41,141 nt of DNA from Pseudomonadota bacterium (GTDB lineage: Bacteria > Pseudomonadota > Gammaproteobacteria > Burkholderiales > Burkholderiaceae_C), in the NCBI GenBank assembly GCA_029780695.1, contig JAKOYD010000018.1, forward strand, positions 1 to 41,141, read 5' to 3'. The notes beneath the pieces were generated by a model. That model was given only the letters and a program-made list of their open reading frames with translations, made no database searches and was not told the origin of the DNA. Position numbers and translations under genes: made by a program. Below, one piece after another: positions 33,972 through 41,141 of the stretch; position 1 is the stretch's first letter, and every line of letters starts with the position of its first letter.

Positions 33972-34175
33972 GCTCAGTTCCGGTGAGGCGACACGAGTTG
34001 TGCCGCTCAGCGACTTTCCCGCGCATCCCGCCGAGCTCAAGGGCGGATCAACGGCGCTGCGTCGGGCGCTCCGCATCCCTTGCCGTCACGCCTAGAAACC
34101 CGTTGGATCGGCTCGGCCCGGGTGGCAACGGACACCGGTGCGCTCTGGCGAGGGCGAGGAAGGACCACGGGCTCG

Positions 34176-35213
34176 TCACTCCTGCAGCCAACGCCTCACC
34201 ACATCACGGATGAAAGCAGCGTCTTCTGGATTGCGCTGAGGGTTCCCCGCCAAATGCCCCCAGGCGCTGGGAATGCGGACCAACTGCGCATTGCGCAGGT
34301 GCTTGAGCTCGGCTTCGTTGTCCGCCGCCCGGAAGTAGAGATCCGTGGCACCGGGCAGCAGCAGCACGCGGGCCTGGATGGAGGCCAAGGCGGCGGCCAA
34401 GTCACCGTTGAACCGCTTGTTGTCGCTGATGTCGCTGTGGTACCAGGTCGTCAGGTGCGCATACAGGTTGGATGCGTGGCGGCGAGCGAAGCGCGGCTGC
34501 CAGTGGGTGGCCAGATAGTCTTCAAGGTCGCTCGCTCCGAATCGCGTGATGTGGAGCCCTTCTCGATAGAAGCGTTGGCTGAGGGCCCACCCGGCATAGA
34601 CGCGCCCAAACGCGTGCAACGTCGGTGTCGGCACGCCATCGAATCGGCCACCGCCAACGTGCTCGGGCGCCGCGCGCAGCAGAGCCATCAGTCCATCCAG
34701 GAAAACCTGGTTGTGCGGCGCGGTGCGGGCGCTCCCGCAGCTGACGACGATCCGCTCAACCTGATCGGGGTGGCGACAGGCCCAGTGATAGGCCTGTTGA
34801 GCGCCCATGGACCATCCGTAGACGCAGGCGATCCTGTCCACATCGAAGACCTTCTTCAAAAGGACCTTCTGCGCATCGACATTGTCCCCGGTCGAGACAC
34901 GCTCGGGATAGCTGCTGTTGTTCGAGGGGCTCGATGACTGGCCATTCCCGAACATGTCCACCATCACGATGAACCAACGCGTGGGATCAAGAATGCCTTC
35001 AGGGCCGATGAGCCATTCGAGGTCCTGGTGCTGCGCACCGAAACTCGTCGGATAGAGAATGACGTTGTCGCGCGTCGGCGCCAATGTGCCATGCGTCTTC
35101 CAGCTGAGTTTGGCCGACACGAGAGTCTGGCCAGACTCCAGGGCGAGATCGCCAGCCTCGAAGATGCCGGCCTCCGTAGGCCAAGTCTGGGACTTCACTT
35201 CATTCATTGTCAT
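34176..35213 (-). CDS. MetX-like alpha/beta hydrolase
   Basis: 345 residues of the homoserine O-acetyltransferase/alpha-beta hydrolase group. SAKLSWKTHGTLAPTRDNVILYPTSFG is the family start. The nucleophile elbow is GWSMGAQQAYHWA. LLLPGATDLYFRAADNE gives the acid Asp and GHLAGNPQ the catalytic His. True MetX proteins have GGSMGG at the elbow and act in methionine synthesis; the GWSMGA version is more common in hydrolases or acyltransferases of unknown substrate. No methionine gene is nearby. Start at the ATG of 35213, with a second ATG two codons in. Confidence 0.9.
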   Translation of the reverse strand: MTMNEVKSQTWPTEAGIFEAGDLALESGQTLVSAKLSWKTHGTLAPTRDNVILYPTSFGAQHQDLEWLIGPEGILDPTRWFIVMVDMFGNGQSSSPSNNSSYPERVSTGDNVDAQKVLLKKVFDVDRIACVYGWSMGAQQAYHWACRHPDQVERIVVSCGSARTAPHNQVFLDGLMALLRAAPEHVGGGRFDGVPTPTLHAFGRVYAGWALSQRFYREGLHITRFGASDLEDYLATHWQPRFARRHASNLYAHLTTWYHSDISDNKRFNGDLAAALASIQARVLLLPGATDLYFRAADNEAELKHLRNAQLVRIPSAWGHLAGNPQRNPEDAAFIRDVVRRWLQE

Positions 35214-35563
35214 AACCGCCACCAATTGGCGCAAAGAACGCCCTCTCAGGCATCGTTGATCGGAACAGGCAACACACCAGGTCTGGGCTTGCCACTCGGA
35301 GGATCTCGCCAGCGAGGTTGCCCACACAGGCATTCAAGCCAACGCCGAAGCCATCCGGCCGACACTGGCGGTCAGGGCAATGAGGATACCGAACTCGATA
35401 GGCTTGCCTTCGCGGGCCCAGGCGCCACATGTTCGGATGCATCTCGTCGCACCGATCATGGCAATGGCCGACGCTACGTTGGACGGCTCGCCCATCGCGC
35501 AATGCTGCGCGAGGTGTGGAGGTACGATCCCAATGGCAATTGCCACCACGAAGCGAGGCAAAG
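35214..35563. other. Intergenic region, no convincing gene
   Basis: Frames are open on both strands, but none has a family pattern or a ribosome site. It lies between the starts of two divergent genes and should hold both promoters. A minus-strand frame ending at 35334 with an Ala/Ile-rich middle could be a remnant, but I cannot support it. Confidence 0.4.
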
Positions 35564-35950
35564 ATGAGCATTCCCGTAGACCTACCCACGCTGGCCGACG
35601 TCATGGCTCGGTACGCATTCGCGTACTTGCTCACGAACCCTGGGGAAGGCGCACCGCACGCCGTGGCTGTCCTGCCCCGTTTGGCCCATGGCCGCCTGGT
35701 GCTCGACTCCGTTGGACGCCGCACGCGGACTAATCTGGCCGCGCATCCCGAGGTGGCCATCGTCTGGCCACCCACCTCCCTCGCGGACTACTCGTTGATC
35801 GTTGACGGGCGCGCCACGCTGATCGGCGAAGACAGCGTGTCGATCACGCCTGGCCGAGCCGTGCTGCACAGGCCGGCAGAACGCTCTGCTGCCGTCACAG
35901 TCGGAGCGTGCGGTTCCGATTGTGTGGAGTTGCCAGTCCCGGCTGCGTAA
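35564..35950 (+). CDS. Pyridoxamine 5'-phosphate oxidase-family protein
   Basis: 128 residues with the split-barrel flavin fold pattern: LADVMARYAFAYLLTNPGEG-APHAVAVLPRL, GRLVLDSVGRRTRTNLAAHP-EVAIVWPP and YSLIVDGRATL. The RTRTNL motif corresponds to the FMN or F420 phosphate-binding site. Members reduce or bind diverse substrates, so the reaction is not known. The ATG at 35564 follows GCGAGGCAAAG. Single gene divergent from the MetX-like gene. Confidence 0.85.
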   Translation: MSIPVDLPTLADVMARYAFAYLLTNPGEGAPHAVAVLPRLAHGRLVLDSVGRRTRTNLAAHPEVAIVWPPTSLADYSLIVDGRATLIGEDSVSITPGRAVLHRPAERSAAVTVGACGSDCVELPVPAA

Positions 35951-36298
35951 CCCGGCTCAGTGGCATCGCACACCTAGCCGTCGTCCGCCGCCGCGCAGTT
36001 CGACGCAGCGCCTCATTCGCCGTTCGCACCGGCTGACAGGCAAGCGCTTGCCGCATTCGCCACCGGCAATCGCCCGCCATGCTGGCCGTTTGCCGGCGGC
36101 GCTTCACCAGAGTCCCGCCAGGCTCATGGCGCGGGCCGCACACTGGGGGCTCGCCACGTTTCCGTGAAGGAAGCCTTCCCGGCCTGTCCGGGCGTCGCAG
36201 TCGTCACCTGCCCAGCGCGGGCTCATCCCGCCAACTCTTTCCCCCTGGGAGCACCGTCTCCCTGGGAGCGGTGTTCCCTCCAGCCATAGGAGAACACC
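35951..36298. other. Long leader region of the small-gene cluster
   Basis: No gene is seen in this 348-base stretch. Its last 60 bases hold a duplicated CCCTGGGAGC (36243-36252 and 36260-36269) and the hairpin at 36247-36278, then TAGGAGAACACC before the ATG. The first part is GC-rich with no clear promoter. Confidence 0.45.
36247..36278 (+). promoter_or_regulatory. Leader hairpin before the small-gene cluster
   Basis: GGGAGCACCG (36247-36256) pairs with CGGTGTTCCC (36269-36278) with one G-U pair, and the loop holds CTCCC-T-GGGAG, which can extend the stem. It ends 20 bases before the ATG at 36299. Possible translation or stability control. Confidence 0.5.
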
Positions 36299-36589
36299 AT
36301 GAAACCGTCACCCACCGACCGTCATCACCCGGTCCCGGTCACACGCACCGTCGACCTCGAGGCCCTGCTCGGTGACAACGATGCCCAACTCGTCTACGAG
36401 GGACTGTATCGGCTGCGCGAGACCAAGGTCGAAGCCCTCAGCGTGGTTCGGGCCGAAAGCGTGCGCCCCAACGGCCGCGACTTGGAGCCCTGGGATTTCG
36501 GCATCCCGCAGATCGACCGGCTACTGGCCCGCTTCGGTGCCGAGCCCGCCGAGCGGCTCGTCGAATCCTCACCGGCGCAGGGCCACTGA
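36299..36589 (+). CDS. Small island protein (96 aa)
   Basis: MKPSPTDRHHPVPVTRTVDL, then EALLGDNDAQLVYEGLYRLRETKVEALSVVRAE and PWDFGIPQIDRLLARFGAEP. The ATG has TAGGAGAACACC in front. The mostly helical protein is of a type seen in the small accessory gene runs of integrative elements, with no function known. Next gene begins two bases after its stop region (36591), so the two are coupled. Confidence 0.65.
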   Translation: MKPSPTDRHHPVPVTRTVDLEALLGDNDAQLVYEGLYRLRETKVEALSVVRAESVRPNGRDLEPWDFGIPQIDRLLARFGAEPAERLVESSPAQGH

Positions 36590-36590
36590 C

Positions 36591-37046
36591 ATGGGACCGA
36601 CGCCCTACCAGTACCTGCCCCTATGGGCCAAGGTGGCGATCGAACGCCTCGACGCCGATGCACAACTGCGCAGCGAAGCCATGCTCGACGAACTCATCGC
36701 AAGCTACGCGCGCTCCTATGGCGACTCGGTCGACGAACATACCCGCGAGTCGGCTCGGCACATCTGCCGCCGTCGCTTCGTGGGCTCGTACACCGAACCG
36801 GCACTGCTCGAGCCCGTGCCGCCCGGAACCCTGCGGCTGGTGCGGCTCGCGAGGGAAGGCGCCTTGAGCCCCGGAGACCGGGTTGCCACGCAGCGCCTGG
36901 GCGAGTGCGAAGTCACCCGGTTGCATTCACCGCACGCGATCGAGGTGCGAGACCCATCGACGGGCCGGCACTACCTCATCAGCGGCTTGGACTTCGGTCC
37001 CGACGCACGCCTTGTGAATGCCGCACCCCGGCCTGCCAAGGCGTAG
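36591..37046 (+). CDS. Small island protein (151 aa)
   Basis: Starts PTPYQYLPLWAKVAIERLDA with helices up to SYARSYGDSVDEHTRESARH-ICRRRFVGSY, then a beta-rich part LRLVRLAREGALSPGDRVAT and GECEVTRLHSPHAIEVRDPS. I do not recognise a family. Start ATG lies one base after the stop of the previous gene, so it depends on it for translation. Reading frame and codon use support a real gene. Confidence 0.65.
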   Translation: MGPTPYQYLPLWAKVAIERLDADAQLRSEAMLDELIASYARSYGDSVDEHTRESARHICRRRFVGSYTEPALLEPVPPGTLRLVRLAREGALSPGDRVATQRLGECEVTRLHSPHAIEVRDPSTGRHYLISGLDFGPDARLVNAAPRPAKA

Positions 37047-37074
37047 GGGGCGGGCCGATCCAGTTCGCAGCCAA

Positions 37075-37119
37075 GCCTGGTGCTTCTTGCCCAGGCCCCC
37101 GCAGATGCGCATGCATCTG
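37075..37119 (+). promoter_or_regulatory. Two hairpins in the intergenic leader
   Basis: GCCTGG-N10-CCAGGC (37075-37096) and CAGATGC-GCAT-GCATCTG (37102-37119) lie between the genes ending at 37046 and starting at 37192. They could end or process the transcript. There is no T-run. Confidence 0.4.
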
Positions 37120-37191
37120 TGCCCTAACCCGAGTCCGCGCGGAGTGCCCGAGCGGGCGCCGCGCGCATTCGCAACTTCGACAGGACATCCG

Positions 37192-37473
37192 ATGCAATGC
37201 AACCGACCTCCCCAGCCAGCACGGTCCGCTGGCTTCGAGAAGACCCAGGCCCACGAGTACATCTGCACCACCTGGTTCGAGCGTGATCGCGCCCACATCG
37301 CCCTCTCGACGCCTCGCGGCCGTGTCGTGTTCGAGCTTTGGGACGACGCGGTCCTCGATGCGATCGAAACGGGCTACCTGAAGCCCCCGAGCGTGCCTCG
37401 TCCGCGTGATGGCGACTGGCTGCCCGCCGCCGTGCAGTACGCGATCGACATGCACCTGATCCCTTCCATCTGA
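37192..37473 (+). CDS. Small island protein (93 aa)
   Basis: The sequence EYICTTWFERDRAHIALSTP, GRVVFELWDDAVLDAIETGY and LPAAVQYAIDMHLI is a pattern that recurs in hypothetical proteins of integrative elements in Burkholderiales and Pseudomonas. The ATG is after GACAGGACATCCG; the frame is open further up, but that part does not resemble the family. Small alpha/beta protein, function unknown. Confidence 0.7.
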   Translation: MQCNRPPQPARSAGFEKTQAHEYICTTWFERDRAHIALSTPRGRVVFELWDDAVLDAIETGYLKPPSVPRPRDGDWLPAAVQYAIDMHLIPSI

Positions 37474-37544
37474 TGGCCAGGCAGCACACCGGGCTGCCCC
37501 GATGCCATCGGCCCACCAACCTTCGCAAACCAAGGATGCAATCC

Positions 37545-37874
37545 ATGAGCCGACACTTCATCCACCTCCACCAAGGCGACCGCAAGATCACTGTGGTTGC
37601 CGGCTACGACCGACCGCTGCGCGAGCTGTTCCTGCACGTCATGCACGACAACGATGCCGGCGGACGGGAAGAGACGTTCCTGTTCGACAGTCTCGACGCA
37701 CGTGGGCATGACTGGACCGACATCAACACGGTGGCGGACCAGTTGGCCCTGCTCGCGATCGAGGTTCCTGCCAGCATGATCGAAGGCATCTTCCTGGACC
37801 AGTGCTTCAACGCCGGCAACCGCGTGGTCGAGCACTACGTCGACCAGCCCGCTGTCGTTCGGGCCGCCGGTTGA
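37545..37874 (+). CDS. Small island protein (109 aa)
   Basis: MSRHFIHLHQGDRKITVVAG, YDRPLRELFLHVMHDNDAGG, FDSLDARGHDWTDINTVADQLALL and IFLDQCFNAGNRVVEHYV. The ATG at 37545 has AAGGA in front; an ATG three codons earlier is less well placed. Similar proteins follow the 93-aa type in other islands. It closes the cluster and is followed by a strong hairpin. Confidence 0.7.
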   Translation: MSRHFIHLHQGDRKITVVAGYDRPLRELFLHVMHDNDAGGREETFLFDSLDARGHDWTDINTVADQLALLAIEVPASMIEGIFLDQCFNAGNRVVEHYVDQPAVVRAAG

Positions 37875-37900
37875 GCCCCGTCGGGCCAGGCGAATCTCGC

Positions 37901-37934
37901 GCGGAGCGCATGAGTCCGGGACTCAGCGCTCCGC
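37901..37934. terminator. Strong terminator-like hairpin
   Basis: GCGGAGCGC-A-TGAGTC (37901-37916) pairs with GACTCAGCGCTCCGC (37920-37934), a 15-bp stem with a one-base bulge and CGG loop. It lies between the ends of convergent genes (37874 and 38032) and can serve both. No T-run follows. Confidence 0.65.
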
Positions 37935-38031
37935 CCGTGCGTCTGGGCCCAGGCTTGCGCTCCAAGGGCGCGCCGGTGCCGAACGTCCTGAAGGGACGCG
38001 CGACCACCGCGCGCCGCCGAACTGCTCGGCG

Positions 38032-38526
38032 CTATGCCGGCATGTCCGCCAGCGTTTCCAGGCAGGCAGTGGCGACCTCCTGGCCCTTCTTGACGAAGTG
38101 CTCACGAAAGAAGCGCTGATGCTCTTCGTGGTCGTGGAAGTCCCGGGGTGTCAGCACCGCCGTGAAGACCGGCACGCCTGTGTCGAGCTGGACCCGCATC
38201 AGTCCGTCGATCACCGCCGAGTTTACGAACTCGTGCCGGTAGATGCCTCCGTTGACCACCAGCCCGCACGCGATGATTGCGTCGTACTTGCCGCTTTGAA
38301 TGAGCCGCTGTGCCCTGAGCGGAATCTCAAAGGCACCAGGGACCTTGGACTGGTGGACGCGGTCGGCCGAGATACCGTGGCGCTCCAGTTCGGCCAATGC
38401 CGCACCAATGGCGCTGTTGACGATGTCCTCGTGCCATCGCGAGCTGACGATGGCGATACGTGGGATGTCCCGTCGCGCCTGCTCTGTGGGGGCGCTGCCG
38501 GATGGGGAAGTAAAGGTCTGATCCAT
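38032..38526 (-). CDS. ribH: 6,7-dimethyl-8-ribityllumazine synthase, RibH2 type
   Basis: 164 residues. RIAIVSSRWHEDIVNSAIGAAL at 23-44, VPGAFEIPLRAQRL, GLVVNGGIYRHEFVNSAVIDGLMRVQLDTGVPVFTAVLTP and DHEEHQRFFREHFVKKGQEV fit lumazine synthase. It makes the riboflavin precursor from ribityl-aminouracil and dihydroxybutanone phosphate. The GIYRHEF version, in place of GxTxHF-E, is that of the RibH2 (decameric) branch. The start at 38526 follows an FMN riboswitch at 38613-38761, so it is shut off when FMN is abundant. No other rib genes are nearby, so it is a second, standalone copy in all likelihood. Confidence 0.93.
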   Translation of the reverse strand: MDQTFTSPSGSAPTEQARRDIPRIAIVSSRWHEDIVNSAIGAALAELERHGISADRVHQSKVPGAFEIPLRAQRLIQSGKYDAIIACGLVVNGGIYRHEFVNSAVIDGLMRVQLDTGVPVFTAVLTPRDFHDHEEHQRFFREHFVKKGQEVATACLETLADMPA

Positions 38527-38612
38527 GGAAAACTCTTGCAGAGTGGTTGCCAGAATCAGGGCGCACGCAGGCAAAGGCCGCGGCCCGCTCGCGCGCGCCC
38601 CAGCCTTCGCTA

Positions 38613-38761
38613 CGCTCTCTTTCATCCGGACTGTGACCGTCGGCTCTGGCATCGCACCAGATCTGCTGACCCTGGCCCACATGGCGTGGACCAGGCGCTC
38701 GCGGGCTCCCGCATGAACTGCGGATACCGCCGGTGGGGAATTGCACCCCGCCCTGAGAACG
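38613..38761 (-). ncRNA. FMN riboswitch (RFN element)
   Basis: On the minus strand the conserved core is complete: GGGCGGGGTGCAATTCCCCA followed by CCGGCGGTA, GCCCGCGAGC, GCAGAT-CTGGTG, then GCCGACGGTCACAGTCCGGA and TGAAAGAGAG. The closing stem pairs CGTTCTC with GAGAGCG. It lies 87 bases before ribH and senses FMN. The region between has GC-rich stems that can serve as expression platform. Confidence 0.95.
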
Positions 38762-38904
38762 CTGCCGACCGATTAGGGTCGGCACCCAGATTGTAGTGCG
38801 GTGCAACATGACTCCTGCACCTGACGACTCGGCAATGCGCTCCGCCATGCAGTGCAGCCCGCTACCATGATGGGCAATCTGGCAAACAAGAACGGGACGG
38901 AACC

Positions 38905-39207
38905 ATGCCGCGATACGAAGTGCGCGCCGACCTTGCCGAGGTCGAGGCGACGTTGAGGGAGGCGCTGACGCCGCAGGAATTGGCCACCCTGCGCATCGAG
39001 GCGGCGCCGAAGGCTGCGAACAATCCTTTCGCACCGGGAGCCCGCCGAGGCGAGCCCGTGAGCACGACGGTGCTGGTGTGGATCGCTGGCGCCGCAGCCA
39101 GTGGCATCGCCTACGACCTCATGAAGGCACTCACGATCAAGGTCTACGAACTGCTGCACGCCAAGTACGGCGCCTCCAAGGTCAAGAAGGATGAGTCCGC
39201 CGACTAG
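38905..39207 (+). CDS. Small protein with one likely membrane helix
   Basis: 100 residues. The N-terminal half (RYEVRADLAEVEATLREALT-PQELATLRIEAAPKAA) looks like a small alpha/beta domain. Residues 52-72 (VSTTVLVWIAGAAASGIAYD) are hydrophobic with small residues and may cross the membrane or pack as a helix hairpin. The tail is basic (KYGASKVKKDE). It overlaps the next gene by 17 bases, so the two are coupled. It may anchor or inhibit the partner, or be a pore-type effector that the partner controls; both are inference. I do not recognise the family. Confidence 0.65.
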   Translation: MPRYEVRADLAEVEATLREALTPQELATLRIEAAPKAANNPFAPGARRGEPVSTTVLVWIAGAAASGIAYDLMKALTIKVYELLHAKYGASKVKKDESAD

Positions 39208-40771
39208 CTGGCTCTTTCCCCGGCCGCACGCCCTGCCGGGTGAAGATGCAGCCTATTTTCCCGACACAGGCTTCACCGTGGTGCCAGAGGCGCGCTGGAG
39301 CGAGCAGGATTTCGCCAACCTGGGAGAAGGCAGCCAGCCCTTCTCTGCCGACTTCTTGGAGTACGCGGCACTGGTTGGCCATGAGCAGACCCATTGGATC
39401 CAGGCCAATGCCTTCGCCTACGGACGATTCCTGGCACGGATCGACCAGGCGCGCTCGGAGATCGCAGAGTCGTTCATCGGCCTCTTCACGTCCGAACAGG
39501 TGGAGCTACTCACCAGCCGGCGTCTGCAGGGCCAGGTCGTGCTGAAGCTGGCGCCCAGCCACCGCATCCTGAAGCGAAGAGAGTTCGGGCCGATCGGCGC
39601 CCTCCTTCAGCGGCACTGGTGGAGCCTGGGCTTGCTGCGCCATGAGTTGGAGGAATCGGACCGGCTGCTGGGCGGCCTGGAGCCTTCGGCCTTTCGGTTC
39701 GGCCTGGCCGTCCTGTACGCCGAGGCAGGCCCCTACGTCAGCCGGGTGGCGATGCTGCCGCCCCCGGCGCTGAAGGCATTGGCGCGGGAGCGCGCGCCGA
39801 CCGGCAGCTATGGCCGTGCACTGGCCCAATGCGACTACCCCGAACTCTCCAGCGTCGCGATCGCCGAGTGCTGTGCGGTGCTCGACCAGCATTGGGCCTA
39901 CGCCCACGCCGCGGAGTCGTTCCGCCGGCGCGGGGACGCTGCGTCGGCAGATCGTCTGCACCGCACCCATGTCGCATCCTGGGAATCCAAAGAGCCTACG
40001 CAGTACGGCGATGCCTTCCGCGCCTTCGCGCACTTCTGTCCGCACCTCGACCTGAATGCGCCCCGGCCCCTGCTCACGCTGGGCATCGCCGGCTGCCTGG
40101 CCATGGACGGCAATTTCCCTCCGGAGGCGAAAGGCGGTCGACCGACCTGGCTGGACATCTCGCCGCCTCTGCGCTTCCTGCGCCTGATTCGGGCGGTACG
40201 CCGCGTCGGCGTGGTACCGGTCGACGTCCTCTGCGATCTCACGCCAGCCAAGACGCGCGCCTACTGCGAAGACCTGCTGGACGCGGCCGGCCTGCCGCAA
40301 TCGACCCACCACCGGCTGCCCCGCATGCCAGCCCATGCCCAGGACCTCTCACCGATGGGTTCGCTGCGCCGCCTGTTCCACGACGCCCACGTCGCCTCCA
40401 CGCACCTGCGGCGCCTCATGCCCGCAGCGCTCCTGGCGCCCAGCGAGACGGCGATCCATCGGGCGGACGAACTGGTCTATGGCACGCTCAAGGCCTCCAG
40501 CTTGGCGAGGCTTCCCCCGCTGATGAGCGTGGGCGGTCGATCCGTGCCCATCGGGCTCGACCCGACACGCTTCGCGGAGTGCGCGGTCGCAGGGGCGTAT
40601 CAGCGGCTGCTGTGGCAGTTGATCGGCGATACCGGTCCGTTGCGCTTTGCGGGGCTCCCGACCGATGGAGCCGGTCTGGCGGCGGCAAGGCGCGCCCTGA
40701 CGGTGCTGCGCGAGCGTACCGAGCGGCCTGTGGCCATGCAGCTTGGTGACGACGCGGTACCAAGCCTTTGA
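39191..40771 (+). CDS. Large HEXXH-motif protein, putative metallopeptidase
   Basis: 526 residues. HEQTH at 64-68 (ALVGHEQTHWIQANAFAYGR) is a zinc-peptidase motif in a helix, and AIAECCAVLDQHWAYAHAAE near 228-247 supplies a Glu that may be the third ligand. The rest is helical with no familiar domain. No signal peptide. The gene begins inside the small membrane-type gene (17-base overlap). Similar HE-TH-IQ proteins exist as hypotheticals on islands. Peptidase activity is inferred from the motif only. Confidence 0.65.
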   Translation: MSPPTSWLFPRPHALPGEDAAYFPDTGFTVVPEARWSEQDFANLGEGSQPFSADFLEYAALVGHEQTHWIQANAFAYGRFLARIDQARSEIAESFIGLFTSEQVELLTSRRLQGQVVLKLAPSHRILKRREFGPIGALLQRHWWSLGLLRHELEESDRLLGGLEPSAFRFGLAVLYAEAGPYVSRVAMLPPPALKALARERAPTGSYGRALAQCDYPELSSVAIAECCAVLDQHWAYAHAAESFRRRGDAASADRLHRTHVASWESKEPTQYGDAFRAFAHFCPHLDLNAPRPLLTLGIAGCLAMDGNFPPEAKGGRPTWLDISPPLRFLRLIRAVRRVGVVPVDVLCDLTPAKTRAYCEDLLDAAGLPQSTHHRLPRMPAHAQDLSPMGSLRRLFHDAHVASTHLRRLMPAALLAPSETAIHRADELVYGTLKASSLARLPPLMSVGGRSVPIGLDPTRFAECAVAGAYQRLLWQLIGDTGPLRFAGLPTDGAGLAAARRALTVLRERTERPVAMQLGDDAVPSL

Positions 40772-41035
40772 GCGCTTCGGTCGACGAACGTCCCCATTTG
40801 CGCAGTTGAGATGCCGCCATGCAAGCGCGTCACGTCAGCCCAAACCTCGTGTCCCATGGCTGTGAGTTGTGCGCCGCGCCAGCGCACGAAGCCGTTGTCC
40901 TGGGGCGTCGTGTGCGCGATGAGAAGCGCCTGGCGGGGGCCGGTGTTGCTCGTGGCGGGAGGTCACTACCTGCGTTGTCGATCTGCCATGAGGCTCAAAG
41001 GCCACTCAGCCGAGACTCTGCGGGTGGCCCGGGGC

Positions 41036-41141
41036 TCACACACCCATCGGATAGGGTGCGCGCACCTGCACGTAGTCGGACAGCCAAGGCGATGGAATCA
41101 CGCCGTTGTTGGCCAACATGGATTCGACGGTCCTTTCGCTG
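41036..41141 (-). CDS. C-terminal end of an unidentified gene
   Basis: The minus strand is open from the window edge to TGA at 41036-41038 and codes for SERTVESMLANNGVIPSPWL-SDYVQVRAPYPMGV. This reads like a real protein end, and similar endings may belong to backbone genes of integrative elements, but I cannot name it. Only 34 residues are in the window. Confidence 0.5.
   Translation of the reverse strand, partial: SERTVESMLANNGVIPSPWLSDYVQVRAPYPMGV

Noticed and set aside
34176..35213. True methionine-pathway homoserine acetyltransferase
   Set aside because: The elbow is GWSMGA rather than GGSMGG and no methionine gene is adjacent, so only a MetX-like call is supported.
35200..35775. Long minus-strand frame across the MetX/PPOX intergenic region
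   Set aside because: It overlaps the PPOX gene, is Arg/Cys-rich and has no family pattern, as expected for a shadow frame in GC-rich DNA.
1..41141. CRISPR array, tRNA or rRNA genes
   Set aside because: No regularly spaced direct repeats, no cloverleaf sequence and no rRNA motifs were seen by reading both strands; a covariance-model search was not possible here.

Overview
This is GC-rich DNA from a betaproteobacterium, most likely Burkholderiales (Comamonadaceae or Alcaligenaceae type). The clues are a Bug/TctC periplasmic binding protein, DUF1275 and DUF1330 proteins, MarR/EamA and DHA2 transporter modules, and a RibH2-type lumazine synthase under an FMN riboswitch. The species cannot be named from sequence alone. 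The window reads as accessory DNA, probably a genomic island or integrative element: it has an IS end, broken genes, a toxin-antitoxin operon, many conserved but uncharacterised proteins and almost no housekeeping genes.

Layout. 1-200: right end of an IS3-family element that has cut a caspase-family gene, which lies behind a small coupled gene. 1029-2234: uncharacterised 401-aa protein followed by a strong hairpin. 2381-4881: scar region with a 3'-truncated MerR gene facing a pdxA-family gene, a gene stub and a Bug-type binding protein. 5345-8426: two small genes and a DinG/XPD-type helicase. 8645-11993: a cyclase-like protein, then a Xre/RES toxin-antitoxin pair with a third gene for an HEXXH metallopeptidase. 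12162-16768: DHA2 efflux pump, flavodoxin-fold oxidoreductase, small protein, CoiA-like nuclease, DUF1275 membrane protein. 17090-21557: PP-loop sulfurtransferase-like protein divergent from two Cys-rich small proteins, two island-type hypotheticals, HU, and a PARP-like protein. 21608-26064: N-6 methylase-like protein and a tightly coupled operon of zinc ribbon protein, P-loop ATPase and multi-HTH protein. 26544-29247: coupled trio of NUC1-type nuclease, cytoplasmic subtilase and a small protein resembling a subtilase propeptide/inhibitor. 29432-30929: divergent MarR/EamA pair with a clear operator. 30971-33971: DUF4304-like, PIN-like and three small hypothetical proteins. 34176-35950: MetX-like hydrolase and PPOX-type flavoprotein. 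36299-37874: four small island genes with structured leaders, ended by a hairpin. 38032-38761: riboswitch-controlled ribH. 38905-40771: small membrane-anchored protein overlapping a 526-aa HEXXH protein. 41036-41141: 3' end of an unidentified gene.

How genes may work together. The window is unusually rich in intracellular proteases (a caspase remnant, two unrelated HEXXH proteins, a subtilase). Three of these sit in tight operons with a candidate effector or regulator. The best candidates for undescribed systems are the nuclease-subtilase-inhibitor trio (26544-29247), the zinc-ribbon/ATPase/multi-HTH operon (22539-26064), the Xre-RES-metallopeptidase operon (9650-11993) and the membrane-peptide/HEXXH pair (38905-40771). 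Their function in phage or plasmid conflict is inference; gene order, overlaps and motifs are read directly from the sequence.
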